A stretch of 13,723 bases of DNA, taken from the NCBI GenBank assembly GCA_045805385.1, contig JBJMLG010000053.1, positions 1-13,723 on the forward strand, read 5' to 3'. Shown one piece after another: positions 6,168 through 12,359 of the stretch. How positions within the stretch are numbered: position 1 is the stretch's first letter; every line of letters starts with the position of its first letter. Source of the DNA: JADGHQ01 sp045805385. GTDB lineage: Bacteria > Actinomycetota > Thermoleophilia > Solirubrobacterales > Thermoleophilaceae. The translations under genes and the position numbers were made by a program. The notes below the pieces were generated by a model. The model did no database searches. It was not told the DNA's origin and saw nothing but the letters and a program-made list of their open reading frames with translations.

Positions 6168-6227
6168 GATATTCGGCCGACCGCCGCCCACGTTTGAGCG
6201 GATCGCCCCTCGGTGAGCATCTAATAC

Positions 6228-6473
6228 ATGGCTTCCGCTCCACTCCTGGAGGTACCCGCTCCGCCCGGCCCTGACCAGCCGATGCCGGGCCAGCCGGACG
6301 GCCCCGGCGTACCCGATCCGGAGCCGTCGCCGGTACCCGATCCGGTGGAGCCCGACGTACCCGATCCGCTACCTGATCCCGAGCAGCCGGAGCCGCCGGG
6401 CCGCACCGACGTGCCCGAGACCGACCCGAAAGGGCCCGAGACGCGCACGCAAGCCCCGCTGCGGCTGCATTGA
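6228..6473 (+). CDS. Small proline-rich repeat protein
   Basis: This is an 81-residue, Pro/Asp/Glu-rich protein with no hydrophobic segment, signal peptide or Cys, and no recognised family. Its centre consists of three 8-residue units, residues 28-51: VPDPEPSP, VPDPVEPD and VPDPLPDP. Proline content is extreme, so an extended, disordered or polyproline-type rod is likely. The ATG at 6228 has only a weak GGTGAG 10 bases upstream. Third positions are strongly G or C, as in neighbouring genes, which supports real coding. It is divergent from tRNA-Ser and lies 77 bases before the sigma factor gene on the same strand. The function is unknown; a linker-like or wall-associated role is speculation. 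It could be a chance open frame, hence the moderate confidence. Confidence 0.5.
   Translation: MASAPLLEVPAPPGPDQPMPGQPDGPGVPDPEPSPVPDPVEPDVPDPLPDPEQPEPPGRTDVPETDPKGPETRTQAPLRLH
6309..6368 (+). repeat. Three exact 12-bp repeats at 24-bp period
   Basis: GTACCCGATCCG occurs at 6309-6320, 6333-6344 and 6357-6368, exactly 24 bases apart. Each copy encodes Val-Pro-Asp-Pro within the proline-rich gene, while the other 12 bases of each unit differ. This fits a coding tandem repeat that has diverged between conserved cores, and could allow length variation by slippage or recombination. Confidence 0.9.
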
Positions 6474-6550
6474 TCGTCCGCGTCGCCGGGTAAAGGACAA
6501 TGCCGGGTACGCCCCGACATCGTTCCTAGGCGAAAGCGACGAGATTCGAC

Positions 6551-7609
6551 ATGGCTACAGAGCTCGAGACGACGCACCCCCGAGTCCAGGCGCTGATAGA
6601 GCGCGGTGAGGAGGAAGGCTGCGTGAACCTCTCAGAACTGAACGAGCTCGCGAACGAGCTCGAGCTTGACGACGACAACACCACGCAGCTCCAGGAGCTG
6701 CTCGATGGCCGCGGCATCGAGGTGAGCGACGACTGCGGCCGCAAGGAGGCCCAGGCCACGCGCTACTCGAACGGCGATCTGGCCGGGCAGACCACCGATG
6801 CGCTGCAGCTCTTCCTGAACGAGCTCCGCAAGTACCCGCTGCTGACCGCGGCGGAGGAGGTGGAGCTCGCGAAGCGCATCGAGCGCGGCGACATGGAGGC
6901 GAAGGAGCGCATGATCAACTCGAACCTGCGCCTGGTCGTGTCGCTCGCCAAGAAGTACCAGGGCCAGGACCTGGCGCTGCTCGACCTGATCCAGGAGGGC
7001 ATCTTCGGGCTGATCCGCGCCGCCGAGAAGTTCGACTGGCGCCTCGGCTACAAGTTCTCCACCTACGCCACCTTCTGGATCCGCCAGGCGATACAGCGCG
7101 GAGTGGCCAACAAGGCGCGCACGATTCGCATCCCTGTGCACATCGGGCAGCGCGAGCGGAAGATCGCACGCGTGGAGCGCGAGCTGGCCGCGGCCACCGG
7201 CGAGGAGCCGACCGACGAGCAGATCGCCGAGAAGGCGGAGCTGCCGCTCGACCAGGTGCAGGAGGTGCGCGAGGCGGCGAGGACGATCACCAGCCTCGAT
7301 CGCCCGGTTGGCGAGGAAGGCGACGCTGCGCTCGGCGACATGCTGCAGAGCGACGAGCCGCTGCCGGAGGAAGAGGTGAACGTGAGCCTGCGCAGGCGCG
7401 CCCTGCGCGACGCCCTCGAGCAGCTGCCTGATCGCGAGCGCGACGTGGTGAAGCTGCGCTTCGGGATCGAGAACGACGAGCCGATACCGCTGCGCGAGAC
7501 GGGTCGCCGGCTGGGCATCTCGCCCGAGCGGGTGCGGCAGCTCGAGGCGCGCGCGCTCGAGCATCTGGCGATGACGCGAGAGGTGGAAGGACTAAGGGAG
7601 GCAGCGTGA
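6551..7609 (+). CDS. RNA polymerase sigma-70 factor (RpoD/SigA-like)
   Basis: This is a 352-residue sigma factor that directs RNA polymerase to promoters. An acidic N-terminal region (about 1-62) resembles sigma region 1.1. Region 1.2 is at about 83-113 (DALQLFLNELRKYPLLTAAEEVELAKRI). Region 2 spans about 117-187, including the core-binding LLDLIQEGIFGLIRAAEKFD and the melting segment YKFSTYATFWIRQAI. Region 3 is at about 189-265 (TIRIPVHI, then SLDRPVG), and region 4 at about 280-345 with the helix-turn-helix RETGRRLGISPERVRQLEARAL. In the melting segment the first Trp of the WW pair of E. coli RpoD is Phe here. It could be the primary sigma or a group 2 paralogue; sequence alone does not settle this, so I give no symbol. 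No clear Shine-Dalgarno precedes the ATG. Its stop overlaps the next start as GTGA. Confidence 0.95.
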   Translation: MATELETTHPRVQALIERGEEEGCVNLSELNELANELELDDDNTTQLQELLDGRGIEVSDDCGRKEAQATRYSNGDLAGQTTDALQLFLNELRKYPLLTAAEEVELAKRIERGDMEAKERMINSNLRLVVSLAKKYQGQDLALLDLIQEGIFGLIRAAEKFDWRLGYKFSTYATFWIRQAIQRGVANKARTIRIPVHIGQRERKIARVERELAAATGEEPTDEQIAEKAELPLDQVQEVREAARTITSLDRPVGEEGDAALGDMLQSDEPLPEEEVNVSLRRRALRDALEQLPDRERDVVKLRFGIENDEPIPLRETGRRLGISPERVRQLEARALEHLAMTREVEGLREAA

Positions 7610-7809
7610 GGGAGGATCCGACAACACAGGAGCTCCGCATAGCGCAGATCCAGCGCGAGGCCGAAGAGCGGAAGTACGCGGAGCACGGAACGACCGAGGA
7701 CGACACGGGGCAGCACGAGCGCCGTGCGGACAAGGCCGCCTACCTGCGGGAGAAGCTCGAGGAGCGCGCCGAGGCGGAGCGCCGAGCTGCGCAGGAGGAC
7801 AGCGGCTGA
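7606..7809 (+). CDS. Small charged protein coupled to the sigma factor gene
   Basis: This is a 67-residue, highly charged helical protein, unrecognised. The composition is dominated by Glu, Arg, Ala and Lys, with a likely helix at about 8-26 (QELRIAQIQREAEERKYAE) and another at about 38-63. There is no membrane segment and no Cys/His zinc motif of the kind seen in ZAS anti-sigma factors. The GTG start overlaps the sigma stop by four bases (GTGA), and GGGAGG lies 4 bases upstream, so translation coupled to the sigma factor is likely. Its own stop shares one base with the next start. Its position suggests a partner or modulator of the sigma factor, but nothing in the sequence proves that. Confidence 0.7.
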   Translation: MREDPTTQELRIAQIQREAEERKYAEHGTTEDDTGQHERRADKAAYLREKLEERAEAERRAAQEDSG

Positions 7810-8009
7810 TGGACTACCAGAAGCGCCACGAGCAACTCGAGCACGAGAGCGAGCAGCTGGAGGAAGAGGCCGAGCGCCTCGAGGAGCACATCGAAGAGGC
7901 CCGCAGCGATTGGGAGTCGAAGAAGCAGGACAGCGGCGTGCCGGGCGCCCAGGAGCCCGACAAGGACGACGACGGACCGCCTCCGGAGGCGAACCCGCCT
8001 CAGGCCTGA
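7809..8009 (+). CDS. Small acidic coiled-coil protein
   Basis: This 66-residue protein has a Glu-rich coiled coil at about residues 2-40 (heptad-like EQLEHESEQLEEEAERLEEHI), then a short motif DWESKKQDSGVPGA at 34-47 that I believe recurs in small actinobacterial proteins of unknown function, and an acidic Pro/Asp tail. No signal or membrane segment is present. The ATG overlaps the previous stop by one base (TGATG), and AGGAGG lies 10 bases upstream, so it is the third gene of the sigma operon. Its stop TGA directly abuts the stop of the convergent DUF6941 gene. The function is unknown. Confidence 0.7.
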   Translation: MDYQKRHEQLEHESEQLEEEAERLEEHIEEARSDWESKKQDSGVPGAQEPDKDDDGPPPEANPPQA

Positions 8010-8423
8010 TCAGGCGAGCTGGTCCACTACCGCTCGCACGCTGAAGGGCAGCGTGTGCTGGTGGCGCTCGTTCAGGTAGAGCTCGAACGTGTGCGTGCCC
8101 GGCTGCGTGGCCTCGAAGTGCAGGTTGAGGGCCATCAGGTGATGAGCCTCCCAGCCCGGCTGCTTATCAGGGTTCGGAGCGCCCAGCATGACGGTGGCGC
8201 GCCGCTCGCCGATCTGCACGAGGAGCGGATCGAGCATCTTGAAGTGCACCTCGTGCTGGTCGGACGCCTCGCTGTCGTCGAACACCAGCCTGAGCGCCAC
8301 GAAGGTGCTCAGGCGGATCGGGAACTCGGCGACCCTGACGCTGTCCACCTGCGCGCCCACGATCGTCGCGAGCGTGCCATTCACCTCGGCGTACTTGCAG
8401 GGGATGGCCCAGTCGACGCGCAT
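8010..8423 (-). CDS. DUF6941 family protein
   Basis: The protein has 137 residues. The start MRVDWAIPCKYAEVNGTLATIVG, an early VDS/VRV, and alternating hydrophobic strands (ALRLVF, HEVHFKMLDP, GTHTFELYLNERHQHTLPFSVRAV) match the DUF6941 pattern, an all-beta, immunoglobulin-like domain of unknown function with a characteristic YAEVN near the N-terminus. There is no signal peptide, so it is probably cytoplasmic. GGTGG precedes the ATG at short spacing. It follows the nucleotidyltransferase gene by 42 bases on the same strand and is likely in one operon with it. The identification is from memory of the family, not a search. Confidence 0.7.
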   Translation of the reverse strand: MRVDWAIPCKYAEVNGTLATIVGAQVDSVRVAEFPIRLSTFVALRLVFDDSEASDQHEVHFKMLDPLLVQIGERRATVMLGAPNPDKQPGWEAHHLMALNLHFEATQPGTHTFELYLNERHQHTLPFSVRAVVDQLA

Positions 8424-8465
8424 CTGCCACCGTATTCGGCGCGCCGGCGAGCCGCTTGAGACCGC

Positions 8466-9095
8466 TCAGGTAGCGGCGTCGCGCCGGGCGCGCCCGGGCT
8501 CGAGGTCGGCGACCGGTGCGACGTGCACGCGGCGCTCCCGCGCGGTGGCCGCGTCGCAGATGCCGAGCCCCTCGATCAGCGTCATGAACGCGTGGGCGTA
8601 GGGCGAATGCCCGGTGCGCCTCCGCACCTGGTCCCAATCGATCTGCTCGCGAAGCGCCCGCGCAACCGGCACGAGGCTCGTGAAGTCGATGTCGTGCTCG
8701 TCGAGCGCGCAGATCTTCGTGGTCATCACGTCGTCGACGGACATCACCTGCATGTCCTGCGCCTCCACGCGCATCGTCTTCGCGCGCGCGAAGAGCTGCT
8801 CCGGGCCCGGGCCGCCGGTGGGGTCGAAGATCAGGTCCACGAGGACCTCGCCGTCGTGCGCCTTCAGCAGCCAGCCCTCGGGAGGGCGCTCCGCGCGCAT
8901 GCCGGCCTGGACCAGGGCGTCGAGCGCCGCCTCGGCGTTCTCCTCGTGCACGATCAGGTCCACGTCCTTGCAGCTCTCCGGGCCGCCGTGAGCCCACGCG
9001 GCGAGCCCGCCGCCGAGCAGGTACGGCACGCCGGCATCGCGCAGCGCCGCGCCGGCCCGCTTCGTGGTCTGCACGATCTGATGAAACTCGGGCAC
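8466..9095 (-). CDS. Nucleotidyltransferase-fold protein
   Basis: This is a 209-residue protein of the minimal nucleotidyltransferase superfamily (MNT/AbiEii-like fold). The core signature is LLGGGLAAWAHGGPESCKDVDLIV (26-49): a Gly-rich turn followed by the metal-binding D44-x-D46. A third likely carboxylate is D87 in LVDLIFD. A second block, SVDDVMTTKICALDEHDIDFTSL (119-141), with the downstream REQIDWDQVR (149-158), is a pattern I recall from actinobacterial proteins of this type. The reaction and substrate are unknown; such proteins can transfer NMP to proteins, RNA or small molecules. The GTG start has GAGG 5 bases upstream. No AbiEi-like antitoxin gene is adjacent, so a toxin-antitoxin call is not supported. 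It is divergent from the metallophosphoesterase. Confidence 0.78.
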   Translation of the reverse strand: MPEFHQIVQTTKRAGAALRDAGVPYLLGGGLAAWAHGGPESCKDVDLIVHEENAEAALDALVQAGMRAERPPEGWLLKAHDGEVLVDLIFDPTGGPGPEQLFARAKTMRVEAQDMQVMSVDDVMTTKICALDEHDIDFTSLVPVARALREQIDWDQVRRRTGHSPYAHAFMTLIEGLGICDAATARERRVHVAPVADLEPGRARRDAAT

Positions 9096-9158
9096 GACAG
9101 CCTCAATACCCGCGGCGAGCGCGGTCTAAGTCCACATGCGGCGGGGTATGGGGACGCC

Positions 9159-9935
9159 ATGGACCGGTCAGGGGACAGAAATGGCGCGGGCGAGGTCGTG
9201 CGGATCGCGGCGGCCGGCGACATCCACGTGCGCGACGCGCATCGCGACCAGGCGAAGCGCGCGTTCGCCGAGATCGAGGAGGGCGCCGACATCGTGCTGC
9301 TCGCGGGCGACCTCACCACGCACGGCGAGCCCGAGCAGGCCCAGATCCTCGCCGACGCCTGCCGCGGACTCCACGTGCCTGTCTACGCCGTGCTCGGCAA
9401 CCACGACATGCACGTGGGCCGAGCGGACGAGCTGACCGCGGTGCTCGAGGACGCCGGCATCCACGTGCTCGAGCGAAGCCACGCGATCTGCGAGGTCCAG
9501 GGCGTCGAGATCGGGATCGTGGGCACGAAGGGCTTCATCGGCGGCTTCCCCGGCTCGCACCTGCCCGACTTCGGCGAGCCGCTGCTGCGACGCGTCTACG
9601 CGGAGACGACCGCCGACGTGGAGGCCGTGGACGACGGTCTCAAGGCAGTCGCCCACTGCCCGGTGCGCGTCGTGTTACTGCACTACTCGCCGACCGGCGA
9701 GACGCTCGAGGGCGAGCCGCCCGGGATCTGGACCATGCTTGGCACGGACCGCCTGGCCGCGCCGATACGCGAGCACGAGCCCGACCTGGTGCTGCACGGC
9801 CACGCGCACGCAGGCAGCTTCCGCGGGCGGATCGGCGACGTGCCGGTCTACAACGTGTCGGTCCCGGTCATGGAGCGGGACTTCTGGGTGTTCGAGATGT
9901 CGGGCGTACAGCGGGCGACTACGCCGATCCACTAG
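9159..9935 (+). CDS. Metallophosphoesterase
   Basis: This is a 258-residue calcineurin-like phosphoesterase with a two-metal site. The motifs appear in the usual order: GDIH (20-23, giving D21 and H23), GDLTTHG (50-56, D51), GNHDMH (80-85, N81/H82/D83), LLHYSP (173-178, H175) and HGHAH (213-217). All metal ligands seem intact, so it is probably an active phosphomonoesterase or phosphodiesterase; the natural substrate cannot be told from the sequence. There is no signal peptide, so it is cytoplasmic. The ATG at 9159 was chosen because the domain starts about 15 residues later and upstream frame content is a shadow of the opposite gene. It has no clear Shine-Dalgarno. Its end overlaps the cyclase stop by 17 bases. 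Proximity to a cyclase raises the thought of cyclic nucleotide turnover, but convergent orientation argues against co-regulation. Confidence 0.9.
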   Translation: MDRSGDRNGAGEVVRIAAAGDIHVRDAHRDQAKRAFAEIEEGADIVLLAGDLTTHGEPEQAQILADACRGLHVPVYAVLGNHDMHVGRADELTAVLEDAGIHVLERSHAICEVQGVEIGIVGTKGFIGGFPGSHLPDFGEPLLRRVYAETTADVEAVDDGLKAVAHCPVRVVLLHYSPTGETLEGEPPGIWTMLGTDRLAAPIREHEPDLVLHGHAHAGSFRGRIGDVPVYNVSVPVMERDFWVFEMSGVQRATTPIH

Positions 9936-11802
9936 CCGCCTCGGCGGCCAGCGCCTCGAGCGCCGGCTCGGCGGCCGCCTCCTCCTCCACCGACCATACG
10001 GTCACACGGGCCTGCTTGCCCCGCACTTCCATGTCGTCCACGTGGACGAGGTCGTGGACCGGCTCGGTGAGCATCGAGCGCGTGGAGTCGGCGAAGAAGA
10101 TCATGTGTGGCGTGCCCTTGGTCATGCCCTCGAGCCGCGCCGCTGTGTTGGTGGTGTCGCCGATCGCGGTGTACTCGAGGCGCCGCTCCGAGCCCACGTT
10201 GCCGGCCATCACGGGGCCGCTGTTGAGCCCGATGCCGATGCGGAAACCCGCGCTCACGCCCTCCTCCTTGCGCATCCAGTCGTTGAACTCGTCGAGGGTC
10301 TCGCCCGCCATCTGGCGAGAGGCGCGCAGCGCACGGTCGGCGTGGTCGGATTGTGCGATCGGCGCCCCGAAGACGGCCATGATGCCGTCGCCCATGTACG
10401 AGATCAGCGTGCCGCCGTGGTCGAGGATCACGTCGCTCATCGCCGTGAGGTAGCGGTTCAGGATCTCGATCACGCGGTCCGGCGGGGTGCGCTCGGAGAA
10501 GGTCGTGAAACCGCGAATGTCGCTGAAGAGCACGGTGACGATGCGCCGCTCGCCGCCGAGACGAAGGTCCTCGTCCGTGTTCGCGAGCACGTCGTCCACG
10601 ACCTGCTCCGGCACGAAGCGAGCGAACAGGTCGCGCACGCGCTCGCGTTCGAAGGCATTCATGGTGAGCCCCACGCCGAGGGCGGAGACGACCCCGCACG
10701 CTAGAGCGAGCTCGGCGTAGAAGAACGACACGATCGCGCCGTGGTCGAACGCGAGCTGGGTAGCCACCGCGAAGGCGGCCCCGAGCGTGACGCCCAGCAC
10801 GGCCGCGCGCGCGGGGCCGTAGCGCACGGCCGCGAGCGGCGCCGCGAGGCCGAGCACGATCACCAGCAGGACGTCGAGCCACTTCGGCACCGGGCCGAGT
10901 GGGAAGCCCTCGAGCGCCGTGTGGATGGCGTCGGCCTGTACCTCGGGTCCTGACATCGCCCGCTCGCTGCCGTACGGAGTCGGGTGGTAGTCCTGGAGGG
11001 AGCTCGCAGTGGCACCCACCACGACGACCTTGCCGCGGAACCTGCTCGCCGGCACGCGGCCGTTCACGACGTCGCCGAACGACACGGTTTCGACGGTTCC
11101 GGGCGGCCCTGGGAAATCGATCCAGGCCGTGCCGCGGTCGTTGAAGCTCGAGCGGCTCACCACGCGGCCGGATGCGAGCTGCCCCGCCTCGACCGCGAAG
11201 CTCTTCACGCCCTTCAGCTCGTACGGGAAGCGGCGGAACACCGCGCCCGGATCGTTCGGCAGCTGCGAGTTGCCGGCGCGGGTGCGGAATTGCCTGAGGT
11301 CGGCGCCGCCGAACACGTTCGTGTGGCCCGTGCGGGTGACCTCGGTAGCCGCGAGCGCGACGTTCCCGGCGCGGGCCACGGATTCGATCAGCGCGTTGTC
11401 CTCCGAGGCGGTGGTGGGCTCCGAGAACTGCACGTCGTAGGCGATCGCCTTCGCACCCGCCGCCTTGAGCTGATCGATCACACGCGCATGAAGGCTGCGC
11501 GGGAAGGGCCAGGTCTTCCTCACCTGGCCGAAGGTCTTCGTGTCGACGCCGACGAGGATCACGTCGGAGGGCGGCGGCCGGTCGCCGCGGATGGAGAAGC
11601 GGATGTCCACGGTCTGGAGCTCCGCAGAGCGGAACACGTTGGCGGCGTATGCCGCCACGAGCGCACCGCTGAATGCCAGGCCGGTGATCAGGTAGAGAGC
11701 CATGCGCAGCCGGCGGAGCGAGCGCCGGCGGGGCACCGCGCTCTTGGAAGAGGGCGATTCCGTCACGGAGTCATCCTGTACCAGCTGCCCCAATCTCGCC
11801 AT
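9919..11802 (-). CDS. CHASE2-domain adenylate/guanylate cyclase (class III)
   Basis: This 627-residue membrane receptor cyclase probably makes cyclic nucleotide in response to an extracellular cue. It has a basic cytoplasmic N-terminus, TM1 at about 34-56, an extracytoplasmic CHASE2 sensor at about 57-305 (DIRFSIRGDR, VILVGVDTKT, AYDVQFSEP, GKVVVVGATA), three TM helices at about 307-380, then the catalytic domain at about 415-575. Metal-binding Asp residues are D428 (FSDIRGFTTFSE) and D472 (YMGDGIMAVFG); transition-state N552 and R556 lie in TNTAARLE. The purine-recognising Lys of canonical KFIGD is Ser468 here, while Thr545 at the second position is retained, so nucleotide choice is uncertain. 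The ATG at 11802 is preferred over a 38-residue extension with no protein-like features. The tail is Ala/Glu-rich. Confidence 0.92.
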   Translation of the reverse strand: MARLGQLVQDDSVTESPSSKSAVPRRRSLRRLRMALYLITGLAFSGALVAAYAANVFRSAELQTVDIRFSIRGDRPPPSDVILVGVDTKTFGQVRKTWPFPRSLHARVIDQLKAAGAKAIAYDVQFSEPTTASEDNALIESVARAGNVALAATEVTRTGHTNVFGGADLRQFRTRAGNSQLPNDPGAVFRRFPYELKGVKSFAVEAGQLASGRVVSRSSFNDRGTAWIDFPGPPGTVETVSFGDVVNGRVPASRFRGKVVVVGATASSLQDYHPTPYGSERAMSGPEVQADAIHTALEGFPLGPVPKWLDVLLVIVLGLAAPLAAVRYGPARAAVLGVTLGAAFAVATQLAFDHGAIVSFFYAELALACGVVSALGVGLTMNAFERERVRDLFARFVPEQVVDDVLANTDEDLRLGGERRIVTVLFSDIRGFTTFSERTPPDRVIEILNRYLTAMSDVILDHGGTLISYMGDGIMAVFGAPIAQSDHADRALRASRQMAGETLDEFNDWMRKEEGVSAGFRIGIGLNSGPVMAGNVGSERRLEYTAIGDTTNTAARLEGMTKGTPHMIFFADSTRSMLTEPVHDLVHVDDMEVRGKQARVTVWSVEEEAAAEPALEALAAEAASGSA

Positions 11803-11936
11803 GCTTGTAGTCCATTTGGTGGCGAGTCGGGTTCGGGGTGTGACAGGATCGGCTTGGCCCCTCGGACCGCCCCTCGCATGCACCCGACTCCTGAGCACCG
11901 CCTCGCGCGGCCCCAAGCGATCTGCCTACCGCTGTC

Positions 11937-11951
11937 CGCCCCGGCGGGGCG
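11937..11951 (+). promoter_or_regulatory. GC hairpin just before the DUF3307 start
   Basis: CGCCCC and GGGGCG pair perfectly around a GGC loop, ending 3 bases before the ATG at 11955. It covers the only G-rich sequence that could serve as a Shine-Dalgarno (GGCGGGG), so in RNA it could mask the ribosome site. It lies in the 152-base divergent region shared with the cyclase. It may be a chance result of high GC. Confidence 0.35.
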
Positions 11952-11954
11952 CTA

Positions 11955-12359
11955 ATGGACTGGGTCGAGGTCTTCCTGGTGTTCCTGGTGAGCCATCTCG
12001 TCGGCGACTTCGGGCTTCAGACCGAATGGCAGGCGGCGCACAAGCACGGCGGCCTGTCTCTCGACGCGCGATCGGCGGAGAGCCGCAGGGCGTTGCTCAG
12101 TCACGTGACCACATATACGCTCGCCTTCGTGCCCGCACTCATCTGGCTGGGGAGCGAGACGGGCGTCGGAACCGCGGTTGCGGCGGCCGCCCTCGTCTTC
12201 CTTCCCCATTACCTGCAGGACGACGGACGCCTGCTCGCCGAGTACATGCGCCGCGTGAAGGGGACGAATCCGGCCGACCAGCCGTTCGTCGCGATAGCTC
12301 TCGACCAGACGTTCCACCTGCTGTTCCTGTTCGGCCTGGGGTTGCTGGTCGCTTCGTGA
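11955..12359 (+). CDS. DUF3307 membrane protein
   Basis: This 134-residue integral membrane protein has the DUF3307 pattern: an N-terminal helix with SHLVGDFGLQTEWQAAHK (residues 13-30), a central conserved His with helix (LLSHVTTYTLAFVPALIWL, about 47-65), a hydrophobic helix at about 72-86 with the following HYLQDD, and a terminal ALDQTFHLLFLFGLGLL (113-130). Three or four transmembrane helices are likely. Family function is unknown. Translation starts at ATG with no strong Shine-Dalgarno. The stop overlaps a downstream GTG (GTGA), suggesting coupling to the MFS exporter. It is divergent from the cyclase, with 152 bases between the starts. Confidence 0.85.
   Translation: MDWVEVFLVFLVSHLVGDFGLQTEWQAAHKHGGLSLDARSAESRRALLSHVTTYTLAFVPALIWLGSETGVGTAVAAAALVFLPHYLQDDGRLLAEYMRRVKGTNPADQPFVAIALDQTFHLLFLFGLGLLVAS

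Noticed and set aside
6309..6368. CRISPR-like array
   Set aside because: The repeats are 12 bases with 12-base spacers and lie in a coding frame; this is a protein repeat.
6486..6512. GGGTAA and GGGTAC as stress-sigma or ECF-type promoter elements before the sigma gene
   Set aside because: No matching -35 element (such as GTTT or GGAAC) was found at the required spacing.
6632..7564. 310-residue open frame opposite the sigma factor
   Set aside because: Complement of a textbook sigma-70 gene; Leu/His/Arg-rich with no fold signature.
8466..9095. AbiE-type toxin-antitoxin system
   Set aside because: The nucleotidyltransferase fold fits loosely, but there is no adjacent AbiEi-like winged-helix antitoxin; the neighbour is a DUF6941 protein.
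11803..11916. 38-residue N-terminal extension of the cyclase (start at 11916)
   Set aside because: The extra residues are Arg/Pro-rich and unlike the family. ATG at 11802 gives a normal basic N-terminus before TM1 and leaves a divergent promoter region.
10984..11955. Plus-strand open frames opposite the CHASE2 cyclase
   Set aside because: No protein features; the minus strand holds a complete sensor-TM-cyclase architecture.
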